Source: Myceligenerans indicum (GTDB taxonomy: Bacteria > Actinomycetota > Actinomycetes > Actinomycetales > Cellulomonadaceae). Taken from it: a DNA stretch of 64,000 bases. Location of the stretch: contig NZ_JABBYC010000007.1 of the NCBI RefSeq assembly GCF_016742955.1, forward strand, positions 83,466-147,465. The letters run 5' to 3'. The stretch's first letter is position 1. Every line of letters starts with the position of its first letter. The position numbers and the translations under genes were made by a program. Below are positions 33,428-42,626 of the stretch, in pieces. The notes beneath the pieces are model-generated. The model saw only the letters and a program-made list of their open reading frames with translations. It was not told the DNA's origin and made no database searches.

Positions 33428-36400
33428 ATGCGCAGGAGAGCAAGTGCGGCGGTGATCGCGGCGGCGATCGCCCTGGGCGGCGGGACGTGGGCGACCGCCG
33501 TCCCGCAGGACACGCCGGTGCCGGGTCAGGAGCAGGGCGGGCAGGCGCCCGGCGTGCCCGGGCGGCCCGTGACCGTCACGCTGCTGACGGGCGATGTGGT
33601 CACGGTGCGGACCGCGGCCGACGGCCCGGCGACGGTGTCGGTGCGGCCCGGCCCGGGGCGTGAGCACATGGCCTTCTTCCAGCGTCGCGAGGGGGAGCAC
33701 CTCTACGTCATCCCGCGCGACGTCGCGCCGCTGGTGCCGGGCCGGCTGGACCGCGCGCTGTTCGACGTGACCGGCCTGGTGGAGGCCGGCTACGACGACG
33801 CGTCACGGGACTCGCTGCCGGTGATCGTCCAGACCGCTTCGGCTGCCGCCGAGGGACCGGACGGTACCCCGCACGGCGGCACCCGGGCCGCGGCGGCGGT
33901 CCCGCAGGACTGGGCGGCTTCGGGTATCACACCTGACAAGGACCTGGACTCGGTGGGGGCGGTGGCCGACCGCCTGCCCCGGGGCCGGGCGGGGAAGCTC
34001 CTCGACGCCCTCGCCCCGGTCGAGGCGCCGGCCACCGGCAACCGGGTGCGGCAGACCGAGGACCTCGGGAGCATCGGGTACGTCTGGTTGGACCGGCCGG
34101 TCCGGGCCACGGACGCGGACTCGATGCCGCAGATCGGAGCGCCCGAGGCGTGGGACGACGGGCTCACCGGCGAGGGAGTCACCGTCGCCGTGCTCGACTC
34201 GGGTATCGACGCGACGCACCCCGACCTCGACGACGTGGTGGTCGGCGCGCGGGACTTCACGGGATCGGGCCGGGTGACGGACGGCGCCGGTCACGGCACG
34301 CACGTCGCGTCGATCCTCGTCGGGTCGGGCGAGGCGTCCGACGGCGTGAACCAGGGCGTGGCGCCCGGCGCCGACCTGCTGGTCGGCAAGGTGCTGGACG
34401 ACGACGGCTACGGCGAGCTGTCGGGCGTCATCGACGGCATGGAGTGGGCGGCCGCCGAGGGGGCCGACGTCGTGAACCTGTCTCTGGGCAGCCTCTACTT
34501 CGAGGAGCCGTCCCCGGACGCCGTGGCGGTGGACGCGCTGACCGAGGAGTACGGGACGCTGTTCGTCGTGGCCGCGGGCAACGACGGGTACCTCGGGTAC
34601 GGCTCCGTGGGCGCGCCGGGCATCGCGGCGTCGGCTCTCACGGTGGGTGCCGTGGACGACTCCGACACCGTCACCGCCTACTCCAGCCGAGGCGGTGGCG
34701 CGGCGGGACGGCTCAAGCCCGACGTCGTCGCGCCGGGTGACGGGATCGTCGCCGCGCGGGCCGCGGGCACCTCGGCGGGCGAGGTCGTCGACGACCTGCA
34801 CGTCGCGCTGAGCGGCACCTCCATGGCCACCCCGCACGTCGCGGGCGCGGCCGCGCTGCTCAGGCAGGCCCGGCCCGGCCTCGACGCGGCAGCGCTCAAG
34901 GCCGCGCTGATGGGGTCGGCCGAGCCGACGGGCGCCGACGTCTGGTCCGAGGGCGCGGGGCGGATCACGATCCCGGGCGCCATCGCGCAGCAGGTCACCG
35001 CGGCCCCGGCGAGCGTGTCTGCCGGGATCTTCACCTGGCCGCACGACGGCGCGACGGCGACCAGCGCGGTGACCTACACGAACGCGGGCTCCGAGGACGT
35101 CACGCTCGACCTTGCCGCCCACGTCACCGACTCGGAGGGCACCCCGGCGGACGACGCGATCACGTTGTCCGCCGACACGCTCCTCGTACCAGGAGGCGGG
35201 TCCGCGTCGGTCGACGTGACCGTGGCCGACGGCCCCGGTGCGATCGGCGCGATCGGGGGGAACATCGTCGCCACCGGTGCGGGCGGGCAGACCGTGCGCA
35301 CCCCGGTCGGCTGGGTGAAGGAGCGCGAGTACGTGAACCTGACCGTCCGTGCCGTCGACCGGGACGGGGAACCCGTCACGGCCGACACCTGGGGCGCCGC
35401 GATCAGGCTCGACCCCGAGAACGGCGAGATCTTCGGCACGTACCTCTCGTTCGAGGACGGCGTCGCCACGGCGCGCGTGATCCCCGGCGTGTACAGCGCG
35501 ATGGCCTACGCCGAGACGTTCGGCGAGGACGGTGAGGTCACCGACGCGCTGTTCCTGTCCGGCGGCGAGGTCGACGCGACCGCCGACGTGGAGGTGCTGC
35601 TGGACGGGACGACGGCGCAGGAGATCACCACCGCGACGCACCGTCCTGCCGAACTCGCCACGCTCGGGATCGACGTGGACGTCGAGGACGCGGCGGAGGC
35701 GGCCTCCGCGGGCGTCAACGCGAGCTACGGACCGGGCACGCACGTCGCGCTGACCCCGGTCCCGGCGGCGACCCACGGTGACTACGACACCCTCGTCCAG
35801 GCGACGCTGCTGGCGCCGACCACCGGGGAGGAGGTCGCGGCCTACCGGTACGACCTCGCGCACCACAGCGAGGGCATCGAGGTGCCCGAGCTGCGCGGCA
35901 ACCCCCGTACCACCGTCGCGGTCGACACCTCCTACGGCGCGTCGGTCGGTGACACGCACCTCGCCCAGCGCCTGTACTGGCACCCCGGGAACATCGTGGT
36001 CGGCAGCGCCGTGGAGCAGGTACCCGCCGGCACGCGACGCACCGAGTACGTGACGGCGGGGCCCGGCGAGTGGCTGCTGCGGTCCGAGATCCAGGAGGAC
36101 GGCGCGGGCGTGGTGCTCGCGGAGGCCGACCGGAGGTCCTGGGGCGAGCCCGGCCGCGCCGGGCAAGGGCTGGCCACCGGCGCGCTGGCCCCGGGCATCT
36201 CGCCGATCACGCCGGCCGTGCAACGGGGCGGAGTCCTCTGGCTCGCCCCGTCGACCCGCGTCGACGACGACGGCGGCGTGCTGTGGGGCTCGGATGCCGT
36301 GGAGCGCCTGCGCGTCTGGCAGGACGGCGAGCTGATCGACGACGCCGAGCAGCCCTACGCCTTCCCGACAGTGCCCGAGGGCGGCGCGGACTACCGGATG

Positions 36401-36826
36401 CTGCTGGAGAGCACGCCCGACGACCCCGCCTACCGGCTCGCCACGAGCGTGACCGGCGAGTGGGAGTTCCACGCGCGGTCCGACGTCTCCGGCCAGGCGC
36501 GCCCGCCCCTGCTGGACACCACGTGGTGCGTGCGCGGGCTCGACCCGTCCGGCATCGCGCCGGCGAGGACCTGGGTGCGCCTCGACGTGGGCTACCAGGA
36601 CGGCGCGTACGACACGTCGCGGATCGAGGACGCCCGCCTGTGGTGGTCGGCCGACGACGGCGAGACGTGGCACCGGGCCACGGCTCGGAGGACTGGCGAC
36701 GGCGTGTTCGACGCGCGGGTCGACGCGCCGCCCGGCACCGAGCACGTCTCGCTCAAGGTCGAGGCGTGGGACGCGGCGGGTGCCTCGGTGACGAAGACCG
36801 TCGTGCGGGCGTACGCGGTCGGCTGA
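33428..36826 (+). CDS. Secreted subtilisin-like serine protease (S8) with large C-terminal region
   Basis: ATG 33428 follows GGGAGACGAC; 1132 residues. The signal peptide covers about residues 1-24 (MRRR then ASAAVIAAAIALGG, cleavage near ATA-V). An N-terminal propeptide-like region precedes the catalytic domain at about 240-490 with D257 in VLDSGIDATHP, H289 in GHGTHVAS, oxyanion N385 in AAGNDG and S465 in SGTSMATPH. After it come beta-rich modules: an Fn3-like region (VTYTNAGSEDVTLDLAAH) and a long unassigned segment of about 500 residues. No sortase signal or C-terminal helix is visible, so it is probably released and degrades external protein. Confidence 0.93.
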   Translation: MRRRASAAVIAAAIALGGGTWATAVPQDTPVPGQEQGGQAPGVPGRPVTVTLLTGDVVTVRTAADGPATVSVRPGPGREHMAFFQRREGEHLYVIPRDVAPLVPGRLDRALFDVTGLVEAGYDDASRDSLPVIVQTASAAAEGPDGTPHGGTRAAAAVPQDWAASGITPDKDLDSVGAVADRLPRGRAGKLLDALAPVEAPATGNRVRQTEDLGSIGYVWLDRPVRATDADSMPQIGAPEAWDDGLTGEGVTVAVLDSGIDATHPDLDDVVVGARDFTGSGRVTDGAGHGTHVASILVGSGEASDGVNQGVAPGADLLVGKVLDDDGYGELSGVIDGMEWAAAEGADVVNLSLGSLYFEEPSPDAVAVDALTEEYGTLFVVAAGNDGYLGYGSVGAPGIAASALTVGAVDDSDTVTAYSSRGGGAAGRLKPDVVAPGDGIVAARAAGTSAGEVVDDLHVALSGTSMATPHVAGAAALLRQARPGLDAAALKAALMGSAEPTGADVWSEGAGRITIPGAIAQQVTAAPASVSAGIFTWPHDGATATSAVTYTNAGSEDVTLDLAAHVTDSEGTPADDAITLSADTLLVPGGGSASVDVTVADGPGAIGAIGGNIVATGAGGQTVRTPVGWVKEREYVNLTVRAVDRDGEPVTADTWGAAIRLDPENGEIFGTYLSFEDGVATARVIPGVYSAMAYAETFGEDGEVTDALFLSGGEVDATADVEVLLDGTTAQEITTATHRPAELATLGIDVDVEDAAEAASAGVNASYGPGTHVALTPVPAATHGDYDTLVQATLLAPTTGEEVAAYRYDLAHHSEGIEVPELRGNPRTTVAVDTSYGASVGDTHLAQRLYWHPGNIVVGSAVEQVPAGTRRTEYVTAGPGEWLLRSEIQEDGAGVVLAEADRRSWGEPGRAGQGLATGALAPGISPITPAVQRGGVLWLAPSTRVDDDGGVLWGSDAVERLRVWQDGELIDDAEQPYAFPTVPEGGADYRMLLESTPDDPAYRLATSVTGEWEFHARSDVSGQARPPLLDTTWCVRGLDPSGIAPARTWVRLDVGYQDGAYDTSRIEDARLWWSADDGETWHRATARRTGDGVFDARVDAPPGTEHVSLKVEAWDAAGASVTKTVVRAYAVG

Positions 36827-36915
36827 GCAGCAGCGGGGCGGTGGGTTCGTGGCGAGTCCGGCCACGGGCCCACCGCCCGTCCCGTCCGGGGCGGCCTCAG
36901 CGGGGGAGCGGATCC

Positions 36916-37020
36916 GTGGAGCGTGCCACGGACGCCGCCGGGGCCGGCAGGCGGAAGATCGCGACGATGTTGAAGTTCTGGCTCCGCGACGGCAAGGTCG
37001 CGCGCGTCGTGATCGAGTGA
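36916..37020 (+). CDS. Possible 34-residue small protein next to a terminator
   Basis: GTG 36916 has GGGGGAG 7 nt upstream and opens a 34-residue frame ending one base before a very strong terminator. A shorter start at ATG 36967 gives 17 residues (MLKFWLRDGKVARVVIE). The C-terminal part is amphipathic with alternating basic and aliphatic residues. I recognise no family. The good ribosome binding site and the stop placed exactly at the hairpin speak for a real gene; the length makes chance hard to exclude. Confidence 0.35.
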   Translation: MERATDAAGAGRRKIATMLKFWLRDGKVARVVIE

Positions 37021-37060
37021 CGAGGGCCCGTGCCGCGCGCCCGCGCGGCACGGGCCCTCG
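37021..37060. terminator. 19-bp perfect-stem terminator between subtilase and gntP
   Basis: The 40 bases are a 19-bp perfect inverted repeat (arms start CGAGGGCCCG and end CGGGCCCTCG) around CC. It lies 12 bp beyond the convergent gntP stop and directly after the small frame ending at 37020, so it can stop transcription from both sides. Confidence 0.85.
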
Positions 37061-37072
37061 CCCGTCACGGGG

Positions 37073-38518
37073 TCAGACGACCGCGCCCAGCAGCAGGACC
37101 ACGAGCAGGGCGACCACCGACAGCACCGACTCCATCAGGGTCCACGTCCGGAACGTCTGGCCCACCGTCATACCGAAGTACTCCTTGACGAGCCAGAACC
37201 CGGCGTCGTTCACGTGGGACAGGAACACCGATCCGGCGCCGACCGCCAGGACCAGCAGTGCCGCGTGAGCGGGGTCGAGCCCCGCGGCCAGCGGTGCCAT
37301 GATGCCTGCGGCGGTGATCGTGGCGACGGTCGCCGAGCCGGTGGCGATGCGGATGAGCACCGCCACGAGCCACCCCGCCAGGAGCGGCGTGATGCCGGCG
37401 TCGGCGATGCCGGACGCGATCACCTGACCGACCCCGGAGTCCACCAGCGTCTGCTTGAAGCCGCCGCCGGCGCCGACGATGAGCAGGATGCCCGCGATCG
37501 GGGCGAAGGAGGAGCCCACGAGGTTGCCGACCTGCTCGCGCGTGCGGCCCAGCGCCGTGCCGAACGCGACGAGAGCGAACAGCGAGGTGAGCAGCAGGGC
37601 GACCAGCGGCTCGCCGAGGAACTCCAGCACGCGCCCGTAGCCGGTCTCCGTGGTGCCGGACATCTCCACGACCGAGCGTGCCAGCATCAGCACCACGGGC
37701 AGCAGCACCACCAGCACGGAGATGCCGAACGAGGGCTTGCGCAGGGAGGCGACGCCGTCCCCGGCGGTGGATCCCGACGGCGTGTCGGTCCCCGCGGCGC
37801 CGGCCCCCGCGCCGGTGGCGCCCAGCACGGACACGGGCGGGTCGAGCCGCACCTGGCGGGCCAGGGGTACGGCCAGCAGCGGACCGGCGACGATCACGGT
37901 CGGGATCGCCACCAGCAGGCCCAGCCCGAGCGTGAGGCCGAGGTCCGCACCGAGGGCGTCGATGGCCAGCAGCGGGCCGGGGTGCGGGGGAACCAGGCCG
38001 TGCAGGGCGGAGAGCCCGGCCAGTGCCGGGATGCCGACCAGGATCGGGTTGGCGCGCAGGCGGCGCGCCACGATCATCACGACCGGGATCAGCAGCACGA
38101 CGCCGACCTCGAAGAACAGCGGGATGCCGATCACGAACGCGACCAGCGCCATGGCCCACGGCAGGCGCCGGGCCGGGGTGCGGTCGAGCACGGTGTCGAC
38201 GATGCGGTCCGCGCCGCCGGAGTCGATGAGCAGCTTGCCGATGATCGCCCCGAGCGCGATCAGGACGCCGACCCCGGCCACGGTGCCGCCGAGCCCGGCG
38301 GTGAAGCTGGAGAACGCGTCGACGAGGTCGGTTCCCGCCGCGAGGGCGAGGACGCCGGAGCCCAGCACGAGGGCCAGGAACGGGTGCATCTTGAGCCCGA
38401 CGACGAGTCCCACGATGACGGCGATGCCGAGCACGGCGGCCACGACGAGTTGTGTGGTCGATGCGGTGGGCGCCGCGGCGTCCGCGGCGGCGAGCAGGGG
38501 TGTGGTGGCGTGAAGCAT
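37073..38518 (-). CDS. gntP: Gluconate permease, GntP family
   Basis: The 481-residue protein has about 12-14 membrane helices. GntP-family signatures are IPLFFEVGVVLLIPVV, SALHGLVPPHPGP, GAGGGFKQTLVDSGVG and HVNDAGFWLVKEYFGM. It imports gluconate by proton symport. Its ATG overlaps the gluconate kinase stop (TGATG), so the two are coupled. An Ala/Gly/Thr-rich loop of about 25 residues near the middle is longer than in enteric GntP. Confidence 0.94.
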   Translation of the reverse strand: MLHATTPLLAAADAAAPTASTTQLVVAAVLGIAVIVGLVVGLKMHPFLALVLGSGVLALAAGTDLVDAFSSFTAGLGGTVAGVGVLIALGAIIGKLLIDSGGADRIVDTVLDRTPARRLPWAMALVAFVIGIPLFFEVGVVLLIPVVMIVARRLRANPILVGIPALAGLSALHGLVPPHPGPLLAIDALGADLGLTLGLGLLVAIPTVIVAGPLLAVPLARQVRLDPPVSVLGATGAGAGAAGTDTPSGSTAGDGVASLRKPSFGISVLVVLLPVVLMLARSVVEMSGTTETGYGRVLEFLGEPLVALLLTSLFALVAFGTALGRTREQVGNLVGSSFAPIAGILLIVGAGGGFKQTLVDSGVGQVIASGIADAGITPLLAGWLVAVLIRIATGSATVATITAAGIMAPLAAGLDPAHAALLVLAVGAGSVFLSHVNDAGFWLVKEYFGMTVGQTFRTWTLMESVLSVVALLVVLLLGAVV

Positions 38519-39297
38519 CAGCGGTCCTTCGTCGCGCCGAGGAGGCGCTGGATCTCGTCGACGATCTCGGCCGGGCGGGGCGTCACGTCGACGCTGATCC
38601 CGGGCTCGTCGTCCTGCAGGGGTTCCAGCGTGGCGAGCTGGCTGTCGAGCATGGTGGGTTTCATGAAGTGGCCGGCGCGGCCCTGGATGCGTGTCCGCAG
38701 CAGCTCGTAGGAGCCGGTCAGGTGCACGAACCGCACGTCGTCGCCGGACGGGGGCCGGCCCGCGGTGCGCAGGAGGTCGCGGTACTCGCGGCGCAGGGCG
38801 CTGCACGGGACGACGGCGGTGCGCCCCGCGTCGAGCTCCTTGGCCAGCCAGTCGCGGATGCCCTGCAGCCAGGGGCGGCGGTCGTCGTCGTCCAGCGGGT
38901 GGCCCGCCGCCATCTTGGCGACGTTCTCCGGGGAGTGGAAGTCGTCCCCCTCGGCGAAGGAGGCGCCCAGCCGGCCGGCCAGGAGCGCGGCGACCGTCGT
39001 CTTGCCCGACCCTGCCACGCCCATCACGACGACGGCCTGCGCGCGGGTGCCGGGGCGACCGGGCTCTTCCGTGCGCGACGCCGCCGAGGTGCCCTCGGTC
39101 GCGGAAGCGTCGCGGCCGTGGTCATGGCCTTGGTCGTGGCCGTGAGGCGTGTCGGCGCCGGCGGGTGCTGCCGGGCCGTCGCGGAGGTCCGCGTCCTTCG
39201 CGCCGTCCTTCGCTCCGGCCTGTGCCGCTGGGTCTCGTGCTGCTCTTCCGACTCGTGTGTCCGAGAACATCGCTGTCTCGGTGACTTCGGTGTCCAT
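38518..39297 (-). CDS. gntK: Gluconate kinase with unusual N-terminal extension
   Basis: With start ATG 39297 the protein is 259 residues; ATG 39270 is another candidate. The kinase itself (about 88-259) has P-loop GVAGSGKT (93-100), GDDFHSPENVAKMAAGHPLDDDDRRPWL and SALRREYRDLLR, which are signatures of thermoresistant gluconokinase. It phosphorylates gluconate to 6-phosphogluconate. Usual GntK proteins begin just before the P-loop. The extra 85 residues here are Ala/Gly/Asp-rich with a histidine cluster HGHDQGHDHGRD and look disordered. The start is uncertain because no strong ribosome binding site stands out. Confidence 0.88.
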   Translation of the reverse strand: MDTEVTETAMFSDTRVGRAARDPAAQAGAKDGAKDADLRDGPAAPAGADTPHGHDQGHDHGRDASATEGTSAASRTEEPGRPGTRAQAVVVMGVAGSGKTTVAALLAGRLGASFAEGDDFHSPENVAKMAAGHPLDDDDRRPWLQGIRDWLAKELDAGRTAVVPCSALRREYRDLLRTAGRPPSGDDVRFVHLTGSYELLRTRIQGRAGHFMKPTMLDSQLATLEPLQDDEPGISVDVTPRPAEIVDEIQRLLGATKDR

Positions 39298-39332
39298 ACG
39301 CCCATCATGGACCATTGGTGAGCTCAATAGCA

Positions 39333-39348
39333 GGTGAATCATGTCACC
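39333..39348. promoter_or_regulatory. Operator candidate between gntK and gntR
   Basis: GGTGA-ATCATG-TCACC is a perfect 5-bp inverted repeat with 6-bp spacer in an unusually AT-rich stretch between the divergent gntKP operon and the FadR-type regulator gene. The site is expected for GntR autorepression and gluconate response. Confidence 0.5.
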
Positions 39349-39425
39349 ATTACTGCGGGCGGCGTGGCTCCTGGACCGCCCGACCATCCGGCACGCCGAC
39401 GGGCACGGGCCGCTAGGCTGGGCAG

Positions 39426-40130
39426 ATGCCCTCCGCGCTCCGCAGTCCGGTGCTGGACACCCTGGGCCGCCGTATCACCGGCGGTGACCTCCCGGCGGGC
39501 GCGGTCCTGACGCTCGACGGGATCGGCTCCGAGTTCGGGGTGTCGCGCACGGTTGCCCGTGAGGCGATGCGCATCCTCGAAGGGCTGGGACTCGTGCGCT
39601 CCGGGCCGCGTGTCGGCATCGTCGTGCTGAGCCACGACGAGTGGAACGTGCTGGACTCGCGCGTGATCGCCTGGCGGCTCGACGGACCGGGCCGCATCGC
39701 CCAGCTGCGTTCGCTCACCGAACTGCGCCAGGCCGTGGAACCGGTCGCGGCCGCCTGTGCCGCACGGGGTGCCACCGCGGCGGTCCGCGACGAACTGGTC
39801 GCGATCGCACGCCGGATGCGCACCCTGGGGGAAGCCGGCGAGGGGGACCGCGAGGAGTTCCTCGCGCTCGACATCCGGATGCACGAACTGCTGCTGCGCT
39901 CCGGCGGCAACGAGATGTTCGCCGCCCTGACGGGCGTGGTGTCCATCGTCCTGACCGGACGCACCCACCTCGGGCTCATGCCCGTGCGCCCCGAGCCCGA
40001 GGCGCTGGACGCGCACGAGGCCGTCGCGAACGCCGTGGCCGCGGGCGACCCGGAGGCCGCCGAGGCGGCGATGGCGCGGATCGTGCGAGAGGTGCGTGGA
40101 GCGCTCGACACCCCGGCCGGCAGACGGTGA
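39426..40130 (+). CDS. GntR-family regulator, FadR subgroup
   Basis: The 234-residue protein starts leaderless: TAGGCT ends 6 nt before the ATG. Residues 1-75 are the winged helix (LDTLGRRITGGDLPAGAVLTL, FGVSRTVAREAMRILEGLGLV). Residues about 90-225 are the all-helical FCD ligand domain with FLALDIRMHELLL and DAHEAVANAVAAGDPEAA. It is divergent from gntK-gntP and likely the gluconate-responsive repressor. Its stop overlaps the GH95 gene start by 4 nt, which ties the GH95 enzyme to the same control. Confidence 0.92.
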   Translation: MPSALRSPVLDTLGRRITGGDLPAGAVLTLDGIGSEFGVSRTVAREAMRILEGLGLVRSGPRVGIVVLSHDEWNVLDSRVIAWRLDGPGRIAQLRSLTELRQAVEPVAAACAARGATAAVRDELVAIARRMRTLGEAGEGDREEFLALDIRMHELLLRSGGNEMFAALTGVVSIVLTGRTHLGLMPVRPEPEALDAHEAVANAVAAGDPEAAEAAMARIVREVRGALDTPAGRR

Positions 40131-42541
40131 GCCCGGGCGTTCACGGACTGACCGCGACCTCCCCGGCGGAACGCTGGGAGGAGGGGATGCCGCTCGGCAA
40201 CGGCAATCTCGGCGCGATGGTGCTCGGTGACGCGCACACGGCCCGGCTCGTCGTCAACGACGACACCGCATGGTCGGGCAGCCCGGCGTCCGGGGACGAG
40301 CCCGGCGCACCCGACCCGGCGCAGGCCGCGGCCGTGCTGGCCGGTGCGCGGAAACTGATCGGCGACGGCGACCATGTCGCGGCCGGGCAGCTCCTGCGCC
40401 GCCTCCAGCACAGGCACAGCCAGTCCTACCTCCCGTTCGCGGAACTGGAGATCGCCGCGGACGCCGGAGACGGCGTCACCCCCGTGCGCCGGACCCTCGA
40501 CTTCCGTACCGCGACCCAGACCACCGACGGCGGCCACGGCCCGGACGCGGTGTCACGCACCACCTGGGTCAGCGGACCGCACGACGTGCTCGTGCACGAG
40601 GTCGCCGTCCCGCGCCCGCGCGACTTCACGATCCGCGCGGAGAGCCGGCTGCGCGTACTGCGACGCACCCACGCGGCGGGCCACGCGGCGCACGGTCACC
40701 CCCCGGCCGGCGCTCACGACGCCATCGCCCTGCACCTCCAGCTGCCGTCCGACGTCGCCCCCGCTCACGACCCGGTGGACCCACCCGTCCGGTACGACGA
40801 CAGGCCCGGCGCGGCCCTGCGGGGCGCGCTGGTGGCCCGGGTCCTGCACGACGGGACCGGACGGACCGAGCACGACGGGCTCGTCGTCACCGGCGCCACC
40901 CGGCTCACCGTCGTGGTGGGCACCGCCACCACCTACCGTGGCCCGGTCGAGACCCCGCTCGGCGACGAGTGGGACGCCGCCCTCCGCGCGGCGGCACGCG
41001 CGGACCACGCGATCGAGACGGGCCTGGCCACCGTGCGGCGGGAGCAGATCCGCGATCATCGCGCACTGTACGACCGGGCCGAACTGACCCCCCGCCACCG
41101 GGCCCCCTCAGGCGACACCGCCGCACGCCTGCGCGCGATCAACGACGGACCCCGGGCCCACCCCGAGCACGACCCGCACCTTGTCGCCACGCTCTTCCAC
41201 TACGGCCGCTACCTGCTCATCTGCTCCTCACGGCCCGGCACCCTCCCCGCGAACCTCCAGGGCATCTGGAACCGCGAGCTGCAGCCGCCGTGGAGCTCCA
41301 ACTTCACCACCAACATCAACCTCCAGATGAACTACTGGCCGGCGAGCACCACCAACCTCGCCGAGACCGAGGAACCACTGTTCGACCTGATCCGAGCCCT
41401 CGCGGTCACCGGCCGCCGCACAGCGCGGCGCTGGTACGACGCGGACGGCTGGACGGCGCACCACAACACCGACGCGTGGGCGTACAGCCTCCCGGTCGGG
41501 CACGGCGAGCACGACCCCAAGTGGGCGTTCTGGCCGATGGCAGGTCTCTGGCTCACCCGGCACGTCGCCGACCACGCCGCCTTCGCCCCGGACGACGCGC
41601 TCCTGACATCCCTGTGGGACGTGCTGCGCGACGCCGCCGCTTTCGCGCTGGACTGGCTGGTCCGAGGCGAGGACGGGCAGTGGGGAACCTGCCCGTCCAC
41701 CTCGCCGGAGAACGACTTCCGCACAACGGACGGGCGGGTGGCGAGCGTCGCGTCCTCGTCGGCCTGCGACCTCGACCTGGTGCGGGACCACCTCCTGCTG
41801 GTCGTCGCCGAGGCCGAGCGGCGCGGCATCACAGACCCCGTGGTGGAGCGTGCCCGCGCCGTCCTGCCGGATCTGCGGCGCCCCCGGACGGGCCGGGGCG
41901 GGGCGCTCGCGGAATGGGACGGCGACTTCGAGCAGCACGACCCGCATCACCGCCACCTCTCGCCGCTCGTGCGCCTGTACCCGGGCAGGGGCGATCCCGG
42001 CCCGGAGTGGCTCGACGCCGCGGAGAGGCTTCTCGACGAGCGCGGCGACGAGTCGACAGGGTGGTCGCTGGCGTGGAAGATCGCCCTGCGCGCCCGGCTG
42101 CGCCGGCCCGCAGGCGTGGACTCCCTGCTGCGGCTGGTGTTTCGTGACATGGAGACCCCTCGCGGGCAGCACAGCGGCGGGCTGTACCCGAACCTGCTCG
42201 CCGCCCATCCGCCGTTCCAGATCGACGGGAACCTCGGGTTCACGGCCGGGCTGGCCGAGGCGCTCCTCCAGTCGCACCGCGGCGAGATCGAGCTCCTGCC
42301 CGCACTGCCGGCGGCGCTGCCCGCGGGCCGCGTGCGAGGCCTTGTGGCCCGGCCGGGCATCGAGGTCGGCATCGAGTGGGACAGCGCAGGGCGCGATGTG
42401 CCGCACCTGGTGGGAGTGACCCTCCGGGCGCGGCATTCTCGTGCCGCGGGGAAGCACCGGCTGCGCCTGGGCGATCGCACCGCGACGGTGGAGCTCGCCG
42501 TCGGGCGGGACACCGAGGTCGCGGTCGAGCTGCTGCGATAG
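40127..42541 (+). CDS. Glycoside hydrolase family 95 (alpha-L-fucosidase/galactosidase type)
   Basis: GTG 40127 overlaps the regulator stop; 804 residues. The N-terminal domain opens AERWEEGMPLGNGNLGAMV. The barrel contains NLQGIWNRELQPPWSSNFTTNINLQMNYWPA with N396 and N398, catalytic E528 in CPSTSPENDF, and D700 in FQIDGNLGFTAG; these correspond to the Asn pair, acid Glu and Asp of Bifidobacterium AfcA. No signal peptide is present, so it acts on imported oligosaccharides. Family members cleave alpha-1,2-L-fucose or L-galactose. Coupling with a gluconate-type regulator is unusual. Confidence 0.9.
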   Translation: MSPGVHGLTATSPAERWEEGMPLGNGNLGAMVLGDAHTARLVVNDDTAWSGSPASGDEPGAPDPAQAAAVLAGARKLIGDGDHVAAGQLLRRLQHRHSQSYLPFAELEIAADAGDGVTPVRRTLDFRTATQTTDGGHGPDAVSRTTWVSGPHDVLVHEVAVPRPRDFTIRAESRLRVLRRTHAAGHAAHGHPPAGAHDAIALHLQLPSDVAPAHDPVDPPVRYDDRPGAALRGALVARVLHDGTGRTEHDGLVVTGATRLTVVVGTATTYRGPVETPLGDEWDAALRAAARADHAIETGLATVRREQIRDHRALYDRAELTPRHRAPSGDTAARLRAINDGPRAHPEHDPHLVATLFHYGRYLLICSSRPGTLPANLQGIWNRELQPPWSSNFTTNINLQMNYWPASTTNLAETEEPLFDLIRALAVTGRRTARRWYDADGWTAHHNTDAWAYSLPVGHGEHDPKWAFWPMAGLWLTRHVADHAAFAPDDALLTSLWDVLRDAAAFALDWLVRGEDGQWGTCPSTSPENDFRTTDGRVASVASSSACDLDLVRDHLLLVVAEAERRGITDPVVERARAVLPDLRRPRTGRGGALAEWDGDFEQHDPHHRHLSPLVRLYPGRGDPGPEWLDAAERLLDERGDESTGWSLAWKIALRARLRRPAGVDSLLRLVFRDMETPRGQHSGGLYPNLLAAHPPFQIDGNLGFTAGLAEALLQSHRGEIELLPALPAALPAGRVRGLVARPGIEVGIEWDSAGRDVPHLVGVTLRARHSRAAGKHRLRLGDRTATVELAVGRDTEVAVELLR

Positions 42542-42626
42542 GTCCAGGTCGATCCGACGGAACTCGCATGGTCACAATCTGGGTGCTCCTGCCGTCCGGG
42601 TTTGGGAGCGGGCTCGGACATAGGGG

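Noticed and set aside
33803..37051. A 1082-codon open frame on the minus strand opposite the subtilase gene
   Set aside because: It mirrors the subtilase codons, has no recognisable domain, and the subtilase has an intact catalytic triad and signal peptide.
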